Origin: Pseudomonas marginalis
Lineage (GTDB): Bacteria > Pseudomonadota > Gammaproteobacteria > Pseudomonadales > Pseudomonadaceae
NCBI RefSeq assembly: GCF_008692035.1
Contig: NZ_VTFG01000002.1
Span: 496,001-560,000 of the forward strand
Reading direction: 5' to 3'
Length of the DNA stretch: 64,000 nt
Shown here: positions 27,035 through 35,265 of the stretch, in pieces
Numbering within the stretch: position 1 is the first letter of the stretch
How the letters are laid out: every line of letters starts with the position of its first letter
Program-made: the position numbers and the translations under genes
The notes under the pieces: model-generated
The model's input: only the letters and a program-made list of their open reading frames with translations
Told to the model about the DNA's origin: nothing
Database searches by the model: none

Positions 27035-27277
27035 ATGGCGACCGCCACACTTACCTCAAAAGGGCAAATCACCATCCCCGTCCAAGTCAGGACCGCACTC
27101 GGCCTGGAGACAGGCGACCGCGTCGAATTCGTCGAAACGGAAGATGGCAAGTTTTCCATCATTGCAGCGAGCAAGACGGTCCATGATCTCAAGGGGCTGG
27201 TCCGTAAGCCTGCAAGGGCCGTGTCCATTGACGACATGAACCGCGCCATCGCAGCACAGGGAGCGAAGGCTGGATGA
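27035..27277 (+). CDS. AbrB/MazE-type antitoxin
   Basis: 80 residues, swapped-hairpin AbrB fold. The DNA-binding block MATATLTSKGQITIPVQVRT and LGLETGDRVEFVE are standard. The C-terminal 30 residues (HDLKGLVRKPARAVSIDDM) should wrap the toxin. I use the ATG at 27035, nine bases after GGAG; an ATG at 27017 after AAGGAG would add six residues. The stop overlaps the toxin start by four bases (ATGA), the normal coupling in type II modules. Confidence 0.88.
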   Translation: MATATLTSKGQITIPVQVRTALGLETGDRVEFVETEDGKFSIIAASKTVHDLKGLVRKPARAVSIDDMNRAIAAQGAKAG

Positions 27278-27669
27278 TCGGGCTGGATACCAATGTGCTG
27301 GTGCGCTACGTCACCCAGGATGATCCCGTTCAATCCCCCAAGGCCTGCGAATTGATTGAATCCCTCACCACGCTTTCGCCAGGGTTTGTCAGCCTGGTGT
27401 CCGTGGTGGAGCTGGTGTGGGTATTACAGAGCTGCTACCAATGCGCCAAAAATGACATTGTCGTCGTTCTGGAAACACTGCTGCGCACCCGTGAATTGAC
27501 CGTCGAACATGCCGAGGTCGTCTGGCAGGCGCTTCGACGGTTCACGGCCAACAACGCCGATTTTGCCGATTGCCTGATAGAGCGCTGCGCCCACGCGGCC
27601 GGGTGCGAATACACTGCTACCTTTGACCTCGGTGCGGCCAAGGCAGCGGGTATGAAGCGTCTGGGCTGA
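27274..27669 (+). CDS. PIN-domain ribonuclease toxin (VapC-like)
   Basis: 131 residues. The four acidic metal ligands of a PIN nuclease are visible: Asp5 (IGLDTNVLV), Glu46 (VVELVWVL), Asp96 or Asp99 (NNADFADCLI) and Asp118 (TATFDLGA). It should cleave RNA, perhaps tRNA, when freed from the antitoxin. It is paired with an AbrB-type rather than a ribbon-helix-helix antitoxin. The pair sits in a short accessory stretch between ppnN and two small envelope genes. Confidence 0.9.
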   Translation: MIGLDTNVLVRYVTQDDPVQSPKACELIESLTTLSPGFVSLVSVVELVWVLQSCYQCAKNDIVVVLETLLRTRELTVEHAEVVWQALRRFTANNADFADCLIERCAHAAGCEYTATFDLGAAKAAGMKRLG

Positions 27670-27738
27670 GCGGCAACATTGCGGCAAGGGGCAGGCTTTG
27701 GTAAAAGTCGCTAATCCCTGAACGAGAGAACGCCCCAC

Positions 27739-28110
27739 GTGCGCACGCTTCTTCTTGCTGCCCTGGTCCTGACGCCGCCCCTCGCACTGGCCGAGATCAT
27801 CTGGCCCGACCTGCCAAAGAGCTGCTTCGTCAGCGGGCGTTCTGCCACCAGTGTGGATGTCTACGCCGGCTGCGCAGCGTTCCTGATCAATGTGCAAGGC
27901 AAGGCCGCCGGTACGCCGATCAAGGTGGATATTCCCCAATATGCTTTTCACATCGACGAAGCCAGCGGCAAAGAGACACCGGTGATCATCATCCAGGCCG
28001 AAGAGAACGGAGAGGTCAAGGCCGTGGGATACAAGGAACTGGGCACCGATCAACTCGGTGCCGCGCTGCTGCGGGAAGTACGGCTCCTGGGTACAAAGAA
28101 GCCCTCCTAG
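27739..28110 (+). CDS. Small periplasmic protein of unknown function
   Basis: 123 residues from a GTG at 27739. A short signal peptide is evident (MRTLLLAALVLTPPLALA, cleavage after ALA at 18). The mature part has two Cys (SCFVSGRS and YAGCAAF) that could form a disulfide, and no family motif I know. Translation signals are weak (GAGAG 14 bases upstream). It follows the toxin gene by 69 bases and converges with the lipoprotein gene at 28118. Confidence 0.7.
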   Translation: MRTLLLAALVLTPPLALAEIIWPDLPKSCFVSGRSATSVDVYAGCAAFLINVQGKAAGTPIKVDIPQYAFHIDEASGKETPVIIIQAEENGEVKAVGYKELGTDQLGAALLREVRLLGTKKPS

Positions 28111-28117
28111 TCGGGGT

Positions 28118-28447
28118 TCAACGAACCCAGCCCCCCACCTGCCAGTGGTAGCCATCATTGCGCTGCACCCAATGCGGATGCACATAACGATAGCCTTCGC
28201 GCACCGGCTCCCAATGGCCGTGTACGGCAACGTAGCGCCCGCCTTCCCAGCGCCAGTAACCACGTGACCATATGTAACCTTCACGTACGGCAGGCTCGAC
28301 TTCGATGATCTGGGTCGGCGGCGGTTGTGGCGCAACCACCTCGACATATTCACGCTGTACAGGCCGGCGCTCATGCACCACACGCTCCTGTACACACCCG
28401 GACGCCGCGACCACAACTGCCGCTAATGCCGCGTAACGTAACAACAT
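28118..28447 (-). CDS. YXWGXW-repeat lipoprotein
   Basis: 109 residues. A lipoprotein signal (MLLRYAALAAVVVAASGC) has its lipobox Cys at 18. After a Pro-rich linker the C-terminal half is a run of Trp/Tyr/Gly repeats (GYWRWEGGRYVAVHGHW, HPHWVQRNDGYHWQVGGW), the WxxGxW repeat family. Such proteins sit on the envelope; function is not established. GAGGGGG precedes the ATG at 28447. An N-terminal extension to 28483 would bury the signal peptide and is rejected. Confidence 0.85.
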   Translation of the reverse strand: MLLRYAALAAVVVAASGCVQERVVHERRPVQREYVEVVAPQPPPTQIIEVEPAVREGYIWSRGYWRWEGGRYVAVHGHWEPVREGYRYVHPHWVQRNDGYHWQVGGWVR

Positions 28448-28578
28448 ACAACCCCCTCGGGCGTTATCGCCCAACACCTGCACCGGTAAAAATGCCCCCG
28501 TGTTTCAGCCGTGCTCCTGCTCAGGCCTGGGTACTTTTTTAACAGGTTGTGTCTGTCGGATTGCTGAAGCAGCACGCA

Positions 28579-29475
28579 TCAAGGGTGACCGAAGCGTCCC
28601 AACACCGCTTCGACAAAGCGTCTCAACTTGGCCGTACGCTGACGGTTCGCCGTGTAGACAAGGTGCATCGGCCGGCTCGGCGCTTCAAAGTCCGGCAGCA
28701 CTCTCACCAATTCGCCCCTGGCCAATGCCCCGCGCAAGAAGTCTTCCGGACCGAGCACGATGCCAAAACCATCCAGCGCGGCGGTCATCAAGGCCCTGCT
28801 TTCATTGATCTGCAAGCGACTGGCAACCTGCACCTTGCAAGGCGTCGAAGCCTGGTAGAACACCCACTCGCGATCCGCCGGCCGCGACCAGAAGGCGTAG
28901 CCGAGGCATTCATGACGCTCAAGGTCCACCGGGGCCTGCGGGGTACCGCGTGCCGCCAGGTACTCCGGCGACGCGCAGACCACCAGGCGATAAGGTGCCA
29001 GTGGCCTGGCTGTCAGGCCGGTGGTCGCCAGGGGGCCGATACGAAAAGCGGCTTCATAGCCCTCCTCCACCAGGTCCACGAAACGGTCGGTCAAGTGCAG
29101 GTCGATTTCCACATCCGGGTTGTCGCGCAGGAACCCGGTAATCAACGGCATCAGGCTGTAGGAGCCGAAGGTGACGGGCGCGGTGATTTTCAGCTTGCCG
29201 CGCGGCGTGTCGTTCATGATCTGCGCCAGTGAATCGGCAGCCTCGGCTTCTACCAGGATATGTTTGCAACGCTCGTAGTACGCGCTCCCCAGCTCCGTCA
29301 GGCTTTGCCTTCGTGTGGTGCGGTTAAGCAAGCGAGCGCCCAGGCGCTGCTCCAGCGCGGTGACATGTTTGGCCACCATCTGCGGCGACATGCCCAAGCG
29401 CTCGGCAGCCCGCGCGTACGAGCCCAACTCAGCAGCCATCACAAAGGCATTCATACTCGACAGGCGATCCATCAT
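28579..29475 (-). CDS. LysR-family transcriptional regulator
   Basis: 298 residues. Helix-turn-helix in the first 60 (MNAFVMAAELGSYARAAERL, LEQRLGARLLNRTTRRQSLT), then the effector domain starting GKLKITAPVTFG. It belongs to the same CrgA-like group as the 21286 regulator. It is divergent from the F420-type reductase gene with 98 bases between, which is the likely target. Confidence 0.9.
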   Translation of the reverse strand: MMDRLSSMNAFVMAAELGSYARAAERLGMSPQMVAKHVTALEQRLGARLLNRTTRRQSLTELGSAYYERCKHILVEAEAADSLAQIMNDTPRGKLKITAPVTFGSYSLMPLITGFLRDNPDVEIDLHLTDRFVDLVEEGYEAAFRIGPLATTGLTARPLAPYRLVVCASPEYLAARGTPQAPVDLERHECLGYAFWSRPADREWVFYQASTPCKVQVASRLQINESRALMTAALDGFGIVLGPEDFLRGALARGELVRVLPDFEAPSRPMHLVYTANRQRTAKLRRFVEAVLGRFGHP

Positions 29476-29573
29476 TCCCTACTCCCAGTAACAACATCCA
29501 CGCCAAAACGACGATTTATCGCCAATTGGTTGCCAATCATCATAACCGCTCCCCTACTCATTGGAGCAAGACC

Positions 29574-30239
29574 ATGAAGATTGGTGTTATTGGAGCAGGC
29601 TTTATCGGGCGCGCCGTGGCCCAACTGGCGCTGGCGGCCGGGCACGAAGTGATGTTGAGCAACTCCCGTGGCCCCCACACCATGAGCAGCGTCGTAAGCG
29701 GCATACTCGGCGTGCAGGTGGGCAGTGCCGACGACGCCGCCAAATTCGGCGATGTGGTACTCGTGGCGATCCCCCTGGAGCATTACCGCAGCGTCCCGGC
29801 GCAATGGCTGGAGGGCAAGACCGTGATGGACGCGAATAATTACTACCCGAACCGCGACGGCCATATACCGGTACTGGATCGCTTCGAAACCACCACCAGC
29901 CGGCTGCTCGCCGAGCATTTGCCCCATTCACATGTAGTCAAAGTGTTCAACGCGATCTTCGCTCCCGACCTGACGCAGGACGCCCGCCCCCACGGTGCCC
30001 CCGACCGCCGGGCGTTGCCGGTGGCCGCGGATGACGCCGCAGCGAAGGCACGCGTCATCACGCTACTCGACGAATTGGGTTTCGACGCCGTGGATGCCGG
30101 CAGCCTGGATGACAGCTGGCGGCTGGAACGCGGCAAGCCGGCCTATTGCGTCCCGCTGGACCAGGCTGGCTTGAAGGCAGCGCTGGCCGCCGCCGAGCGT
30201 ACGGTTGAACTGCCGCCTGTCGAACGCACCCGCCGTTAG
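29574..30239 (+). CDS. NADPH-dependent F420 reductase-like dinucleotide-binding protein
   Basis: 221 residues. The Rossmann start MKIGVIGAGFIGRAVAQLAL carries the GxGxxG motif at 7-12, and SNSRGP at 30-35 fits the NADP-binding loop of the F420-dependent oxidoreductase family (PF03807). Pseudomonads lack F420 as a main cofactor, so the true second substrate is unknown. GGAGCAAG precedes the ATG at 29574. It is divergent from a LysR gene and ends at a strong terminator. Confidence 0.88.
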   Translation: MKIGVIGAGFIGRAVAQLALAAGHEVMLSNSRGPHTMSSVVSGILGVQVGSADDAAKFGDVVLVAIPLEHYRSVPAQWLEGKTVMDANNYYPNRDGHIPVLDRFETTTSRLLAEHLPHSHVVKVFNAIFAPDLTQDARPHGAPDRRALPVAADDAAAKARVITLLDELGFDAVDAGSLDDSWRLERGKPAYCVPLDQAGLKAALAAAERTVELPPVERTRR

Positions 30240-30247
30240 ACACGCAC

Positions 30248-30287
30248 AAAAAAGCCCGCTGACCGTTACCGGTTCAGCGGGCTTTTT
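30248..30287. terminator. Bidirectional intrinsic terminator
   Basis: AAAAAAGCCCGCTGACCG, TTAC loop, CGGTTCAGCGGGCTTTTT: about 12 paired bases with a one-base bulge, flanked by A- and T-runs. It serves the convergent reductase and mqo genes. Confidence 0.9.
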
Positions 30288-30326
30288 GTTACCGACAAGG
30301 TCCTGACCCAGGACCTCCCCAGCGGC

Positions 30327-31973
30327 TTACAGCGCCAGGTCAGACGCCGGCTTGCTCGGCTCAGCCGCAGGCTTGGCAGCCTCGGGCGCCTTGACAGCAG
30401 CCTGTTGCGGAATCGCAGGCGGTGCAGGCAGTTGCAGGATATTGGCGGTGTAGGCCCATTCCTTGGCAACAGCCTCAGGACTGTCGTTCAGCTTGGTGCC
30501 GTAGCTAGGCACGATCTGGTGCAGTTTTGCCTGCCACTCAGGGGTCGCAACCTTGTCCTTGAACACTTTCTGCAGCACGGTCAACATGATCGGAGCCGCG
30601 GTGGACGCGCCTGGCGACGCACCCAACAGGCCTGCAATGGTGTTGTCGGCAGAGCTGACCACTTCGGTACCGAGTTTCAGGACGCCGCCCTGCTCTTCGT
30701 CACGCTTGATGATCTGCACGCGCTGGCCGGCCTGCCACAGGCGCCAGTCGGATTGCTTGGCGTTCGGGAAGTACTCCTGCAGCGCCTTGAAGCGATCGTC
30801 ATCCGACAGCATCAGTTGGCCGGCGAGGTACTCGACCAGTGGGTATTCACGAATACCGACTTTGGTCATTGGCCAGATGTTGTGGGTGGTGGTGCTGGTC
30901 AGCAGGTCCAGGTACGAGCCTTCTTTCAGGAACTTGGTCGAGAAGGTCGCGAATGGGCCAAACAGAATCACGCGCTTGCCATCCAGCACGCGGGTGTCCA
31001 GGTGCGGAACCGACATCGGTGGCGCGCCAACCGAAGCCTTGCCGTAGGCCTTGGCCAGGTGCTGCTCGGCGACGGTTGGGTTATCGGTCACCAGGAACGA
31101 GCCGCCGACCGGGAAGCCAGCGTATTCCTTGGCTTCAGGAATGCCCGACTTTTGCAGCAGGTGCAGTGCACCGCCACCAGCGCCGATGAACACGAACTTG
31201 GCGTCGGTTTCAGTCTTGGTGCCGTCTTTCAGGTTTTTGTAGCTGACACGCCACGAACCGTCGGCGTTCTTGGTGATGTCCTGCACTTCGCTCGACAGTT
31301 TCAGGTCGAACTTAGGCGTGGTTTGCAGGTGAGCGACGAACTGGCGGGTGATCTCGCCGAAGTTCATGTCGGTACCCAGCGGGCTCCAGGTGGCCGCGAT
31401 TTTCTGGTTCGGGTCACGCCCTTCCATCATCAGCGGAACCCATTTGGCGATCTGCGCCGGGTCTTCGGAGTACTGCATGCCGGCGAACAGCGGGCTCGCT
31501 TGCAGGGCTTCGTAGCGCTTCTTGAGGAACTTGATGTTGTCATCGCCCCACACAAAGCTCATGTGCGGTGTGGAGTTGATGAACGAACGCGGGTTCTTCA
31601 GCACGCCCTGCTGGACCTGCCAGGACCAGAACTGACGGGATATCTGGAACGCTTCGTTGATCTCGACCGCTTTCGGGATCTCAACGTTGCCGTTCTTGTC
31701 TTCCGGGGTGTAGTTCAGCTCAGCCAGGGCCGAGTGGCCGGTACCGGCGTTGTTCCAGCCGTTGGAGCTTTCTTCGGCGACGCCATCGAGGCGCTCGACC
31801 ATTTCCATCGACCAACCCGGCTCCAGCTCGTTGAGCCAGACACCCAGGGTTGCACTCATGATGCCGCCGCCGATCAGCAGCACATCGACTTTCTTTGCCT
31901 CTTCCGCGTGAACGGACGTGATCCCCATCGACAAAGCCAGCCCCAGCAGGGCAGTGTTTACTTTTTTAAACAT
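30327..31973 (-). CDS. mqo: Malate:quinone oxidoreductase with N-terminal signal-like segment
   Basis: 548 residues. The FAD-binding Rossmann motif is VDVLLIGGGIMSATLG, followed by NGWNNAGTGHSALAELNYTP, both hallmarks of Mqo, which oxidises malate to oxaloacetate and passes electrons to quinone. Two unusual ends frame the domain: a Sec-type leader (MFKKVNTALLGLALSMGITS, possible cleavage VHA-EE) and a Pro/Ala-rich tail of about 35 residues. Start is ATG 31973; a GTG at 31982 is possible. It is preceded by a 480-base gap and ends at the 30248 terminator. Confidence 0.94.
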   Translation of the reverse strand: MFKKVNTALLGLALSMGITSVHAEEAKKVDVLLIGGGIMSATLGVWLNELEPGWSMEMVERLDGVAEESSNGWNNAGTGHSALAELNYTPEDKNGNVEIPKAVEINEAFQISRQFWSWQVQQGVLKNPRSFINSTPHMSFVWGDDNIKFLKKRYEALQASPLFAGMQYSEDPAQIAKWVPLMMEGRDPNQKIAATWSPLGTDMNFGEITRQFVAHLQTTPKFDLKLSSEVQDITKNADGSWRVSYKNLKDGTKTETDAKFVFIGAGGGALHLLQKSGIPEAKEYAGFPVGGSFLVTDNPTVAEQHLAKAYGKASVGAPPMSVPHLDTRVLDGKRVILFGPFATFSTKFLKEGSYLDLLTSTTTHNIWPMTKVGIREYPLVEYLAGQLMLSDDDRFKALQEYFPNAKQSDWRLWQAGQRVQIIKRDEEQGGVLKLGTEVVSSADNTIAGLLGASPGASTAAPIMLTVLQKVFKDKVATPEWQAKLHQIVPSYGTKLNDSPEAVAKEWAYTANILQLPAPPAIPQQAAVKAPEAAKPAAEPSKPASDLAL

Positions 31974-32453
31974 CAGTAGCACCTATGATAAAACGCCATC
32001 CGCCCCACCGCCCCTGATCATGGGCAACCCTCAATCACGCTGCGCCAGGCAACGCACCGCGGGGTTTGCACATTCACTCGGGGACCGCAGGGTGGGCACA
32101 CAAGGCCGACGTATCGACCTCACTTTTATGTCCCTTCTGCGCTGACTTCTTATCATTATTGGCTTCAGCTACCTGGGCGACAGCCAAACGCCGGGACGTA
32201 TACGGGTGTACGTACCGGGGAAAGACCAGACCAAGACGGCGCGCAGAATATCACGCCACACGGCGTTTATGCGTCGTTTGGCCAATTGACAACTCTAAAT
32301 CGCCGGTTTTAACGCGCGAGTGTCAAGTGTGGCAAGCGCGACCTGAGGTCACAGGGCAGGAACTCTCGGGCAAAAGGTGGTTCTAGACTCCTTCGTCGCT
32401 GCTTGCGTAGCATCGACGGTTTTCCCTCGTACCCCTTCAATACAGAGCGATCC
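31974..32453. other. Long intergenic region between mqo and the MFS gene
   Basis: About 480 bases with promoters for the divergent genes. Short open frames occur in several frames but none has a ribosome-binding site or Pseudomonas codon use. No repeats or strong hairpins seen. Confidence 0.6.
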
Positions 32454-33641
32454 ATGTCTATCCACCAAACTCCCGGGCACGTACTGCCCGCGCGCAGCGC
32501 CGCCAAAATGGAAGCTGCCATGGCCGTGGGCGCCTTCGCTATCGGTACCGGCGAATTCGCCATCATGGGCCTGATGCCCGACATCGCGCAAAACCTGGGT
32601 TTAAGCGAACCCCAGGTTGGCCACGCCATCAGCGCCTATGCGTTGGGCGTGATGGTCGGCGCCCCACTGCTGGCCATCCTCGGCGCCAAGCTGCTGCGCA
32701 AACATATGTTGCTGTTGCTGATGGGCCTGTATGCCCTGGGCAACCTCGCCACTGCGTTCACCCCGACCTTCGGCTCGTTGGTGGCGTTCCGCTTTATCAG
32801 CGGCCTGCCCCACGGCGCCTACTTCGGCATTGCTGCGGTGGTCGCCTCGAGCATGGTGCCCAACGACAAACGTGCCGGCGCCGTGGCGCGGGTAATGATG
32901 GGCCTGACCCTGGCCATGCTGCTGGGCAACCCCATCGCCACCTTCCTCGGCCAGCACCTGGGCTGGCGCTCTGCGTTTGCACTGGTGAGCGTGATCGCCC
33001 TGTGCACCATCGCCCTCGTCTGGCAATTTGTGCCCCATCGCCACGATGAACAACGCAGCGACCCGCGCAAGGAACTGCGCGCCTTCACCAAACCCCAGGT
33101 GTGGATGGCGCTGTCCATTGGCGCCATCGGCTTTGCCGGTATGTTCTGCGTGTTCAGCTACCTGGCACCGACCATGCTGGAAGTGACCAAGGTATCCCCG
33201 CAGTGGATCCCATTCGGGCTGGCAGCATTCGGCGTGGGCGGGATTATCGGCAACATCGCCGGCGGCAAGCTGTTTGATCGCATGCAGTTTCGCGCCGTGG
33301 GCTGGATATTGGTGTGGTCGATGGCCGTGTTGCTGTTCTTCCCCTTCGCGGCGTCCTCGCTATGGGGCGTGCTGCTGAGCATGGGCCTGGTCGGCACCAT
33401 GGTCTCGTTGGCCGCACCGCTGCAGATCCGCCTGATGGACATCGCCCACGAAGCACCGAGCCTGGCGGCAGCGTCCAACCATGCGGCGTTCAACCTGGCC
33501 AATGCGCTGGGACCATGGTTTGGCGGGATGGCGATTACGGCTGGGTTTGGCTGGACCAGCACCGGCTACATCGGCGCGGCGACGGCACTGGTCGGGCTGG
33601 GCATTTACCTGATAGCACGGCGGATGCAGGGAGGGCATTAA
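32454..33641 (+). CDS. MFS transporter (AraJ/DHA1-type efflux)
   Basis: 395 residues, 12 spans. The opening block MAVGAFAIGTGEFAIMGLMP is the AraJ-like first span of sugar-efflux/multidrug MFS proteins; LGAKLLRKHMLLLLMGLY holds the first cytosolic loop. Substrate unknown. The chosen ATG at 32454 has only a weak ribosome site; an ATG at 32508, just before the first span, is the alternative. It stands alone, divergent from mqo. Confidence 0.88.
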   Translation: MSIHQTPGHVLPARSAAKMEAAMAVGAFAIGTGEFAIMGLMPDIAQNLGLSEPQVGHAISAYALGVMVGAPLLAILGAKLLRKHMLLLLMGLYALGNLATAFTPTFGSLVAFRFISGLPHGAYFGIAAVVASSMVPNDKRAGAVARVMMGLTLAMLLGNPIATFLGQHLGWRSAFALVSVIALCTIALVWQFVPHRHDEQRSDPRKELRAFTKPQVWMALSIGAIGFAGMFCVFSYLAPTMLEVTKVSPQWIPFGLAAFGVGGIIGNIAGGKLFDRMQFRAVGWILVWSMAVLLFFPFAASSLWGVLLSMGLVGTMVSLAAPLQIRLMDIAHEAPSLAAASNHAAFNLANALGPWFGGMAITAGFGWTSTGYIGAATALVGLGIYLIARRMQGGH

Positions 33642-33720
33642 GCTCAAGCCCCAGGGCTATAAGCACATTTCAATCGCCATGAACAGTGAAGAATCGGCGC
33701 AGTTAGACTATTTCATTTTC

Positions 33721-33738
33721 GTTCAGGTAAAGTTCAGG
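33721..33738 (+). promoter_or_regulatory. Direct repeat GTTCAGG-N4-GTTCAGG
   Basis: Two identical 7-mers whose starts are 11 bases apart, 66 bases before the kinase-like gene start. One-turn direct repeats are how OmpR/PhoB-family regulators usually bind. Confidence 0.5.
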
Positions 33739-33803
33739 TTGGATCCAATAAGTACAAGCTGTAACATATCCGTCATATTTATTCCCAATGACAAGGACGT
33801 GTT

Positions 33804-34643
33804 TTGAGCTTTCCTGACACAGGTGTATTGCAAAGTTTTCCGACGACCATCACTCATCGCAAAGCGACGATCTTCACCACCGACACCACCGACCACAAAA
33901 CGCAGCAGGCGATTCAGGACCTGATCGACACGCGCCACCAACTGACAGATCGCATCAGCGCACCGCTCAAAGGGATGGAAGCCAACCTGTTCGCCAAGTC
34001 CCAGCCGCTGGACAGCCTCAGGCCCAAATTGCGCGTGACCTTCGGGCGCGCCAAGCGGGACGGTGCGTTTGACTGGCCGGTCGAAGAAGTCATCAACACC
34101 CTCGGCGCCCAGAAACGCGGTGCGCCGGTTGCTGGCTTGTATGGGTTCGGTTATCGAAAGTCAGCGCTTGGCCTGATCCAGGAATTCTTCATCTTTACCG
34201 AGATGCTGGAGGGCCACCTCAATGGCCTGGAATGGCTCAAGCAGGAGCGTGACATCCAGAGCCTGATCACCGCGTCGTTCAAACTGTTGCACTGCCTGCA
34301 CAGCAAAGGCGTGGTGCATATGGACTTCTGGGCAAACAATGTGATGATCAACCTGGAGCAGCCGACGCACGCCAAGGCCATCGACCTGGAAAACTGCTTT
34401 CTCACGCCAACGGACTACTTGACCGAGGTACTGGCGTTTCAATTTGGGTTCTATTATCGGCGGGAAATTTTCCGGTTCATGATCGAAGAGGATTACGACC
34501 GGAGGGTGCTGCAAGAACTTGGCAACTACGAGGGCATTGATCGCCGTCGTTTTGACGAAATCTACACGTCAAGCAAACATGAGAACATCAGCCGCCGCGC
34601 CAGGCGCGAGATTTTCCATAATGGGGTTGTGATAACAGGCTGA
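33804..34643 (+). CDS. Kdo/WaaP (InaA)-like small-molecule kinase fold protein
   Basis: 279 residues from a TTG at 33804, seven bases after AAGGA. The C-terminal half has a kinase catalytic loop VVHMDFWANNVMI (HxD and Asn) and a metal-binding IDLENC in place of DFG, like the IDLHRA of WaaP heptose kinases. The nucleotide-binding Lys cannot be placed with confidence. WaaP-family enzymes phosphorylate lipopolysaccharide core sugars, but this gene is far from LPS genes, so the role is open. One-turn direct repeats lie in its promoter. Confidence 0.75.
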   Translation: MSFPDTGVLQSFPTTITHRKATIFTTDTTDHKTQQAIQDLIDTRHQLTDRISAPLKGMEANLFAKSQPLDSLRPKLRVTFGRAKRDGAFDWPVEEVINTLGAQKRGAPVAGLYGFGYRKSALGLIQEFFIFTEMLEGHLNGLEWLKQERDIQSLITASFKLLHCLHSKGVVHMDFWANNVMINLEQPTHAKAIDLENCFLTPTDYLTEVLAFQFGFYYRREIFRFMIEEDYDRRVLQELGNYEGIDRRRFDEIYTSSKHENISRRARREIFHNGVVITG

Positions 34644-34652
34644 CTCACCTCC

Positions 34653-34683
34653 CCCGGCGACAAGGGCGCTTGCCCCCGCCGGG
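34653..34683. terminator. Nested hairpin between convergent genes
   Basis: Outer stem CCCGGCG/CGCCGGG and inner stem CAAG-GGCG-CTTG, with a CCCC bulge. It lies between the kinase-like gene and the tiny lipoprotein gene. No T-run. It may be a remnant of a second REP type (GGGCGCTTGCCCC core). Confidence 0.5.
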
Positions 34684-34695
34684 CCATATGCGCCA

Positions 34696-34917
34696 TCAAT
34701 CATCATGCAACAACCCCGTCCCATATTCCCCATAACTACTCCCCAGGCCACTGCCGCCAAAATTAGCTTTGGCAGCCTTGCTGGAGCTGTGGTCACCAAA
34801 CGCCTGGCATCCGCCTGAAAAGCAAGGGTCGCCACTCATGCCCGGCGCACCCGAAGAACAAGCGCCCAACAGCAACGCGCCGGTAATCATCACGACTTTG
34901 ACGAGGTTCAAAATCAT
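34696..34917 (-). CDS. Tiny lipoprotein
   Basis: 73 residues. MILNLVKVVMITGALLLGAC is a lipoprotein signal with lipobox Cys at 20. The mature part is Ser/Gly-rich with two further Cys (GDPCFSGGC) and no family I recognise. AGGGAA precedes the ATG. The Cys pair could form a small disulfide loop or bind metal. Confidence 0.7.
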   Translation of the reverse strand: MILNLVKVVMITGALLLGACSSGAPGMSGDPCFSGGCQAFGDHSSSKAAKANFGGSGLGSSYGEYGTGLLHDD

Positions 34918-35265
34918 TTTTTCAGTTCCCTGTGGACTGGACCGTGGGGGCTTCTCTTGAGGAAGATCGTAGACCTCAACGGTGGAAGGAATTATGAAAC
35001 TTTGCTGGGGGACAGGGAGGGTTCAGGTTGCCGGCTGGTTGATCGACGGAGGCCGGGTCAAACACAACCGCGAATGGGCAGTAGCCAACTGGTCCTACCT
35101 GATCGCATGTCGGGCTCGCAGTGATCGCCTGTAAATCCTCGGCATATTCCATACACGGCAATGTCCGCGTTCGAAGTGGTGAATACCGCAAAACAAGCGT
35201 CTCCCACAGCCTAGATCCATCCCTGATAAACTGCGCCCAATTCGCCTCGTTGACTCAGATCCCCA
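34918..35265. other. Intergenic region upstream of dusA
   Basis: About 350 bases. It holds the promoter of the tiny lipoprotein, the dusA promoter, and one 46-codon frame on the + strand (34994-35134) with AAGGA before its ATG. That frame is not supported by anything else and is treated as a candidate only. Confidence 0.45.

Noticed and set aside
31918..32386. Several short + strand frames upstream of the MFS gene
   Set aside because: No ribosome sites, poor codon use, mutually overlapping.
34976..35191. 71-codon minus-strand frame before dusA
   Set aside because: No signal or ribosome site; overlaps a better small candidate on the other strand.
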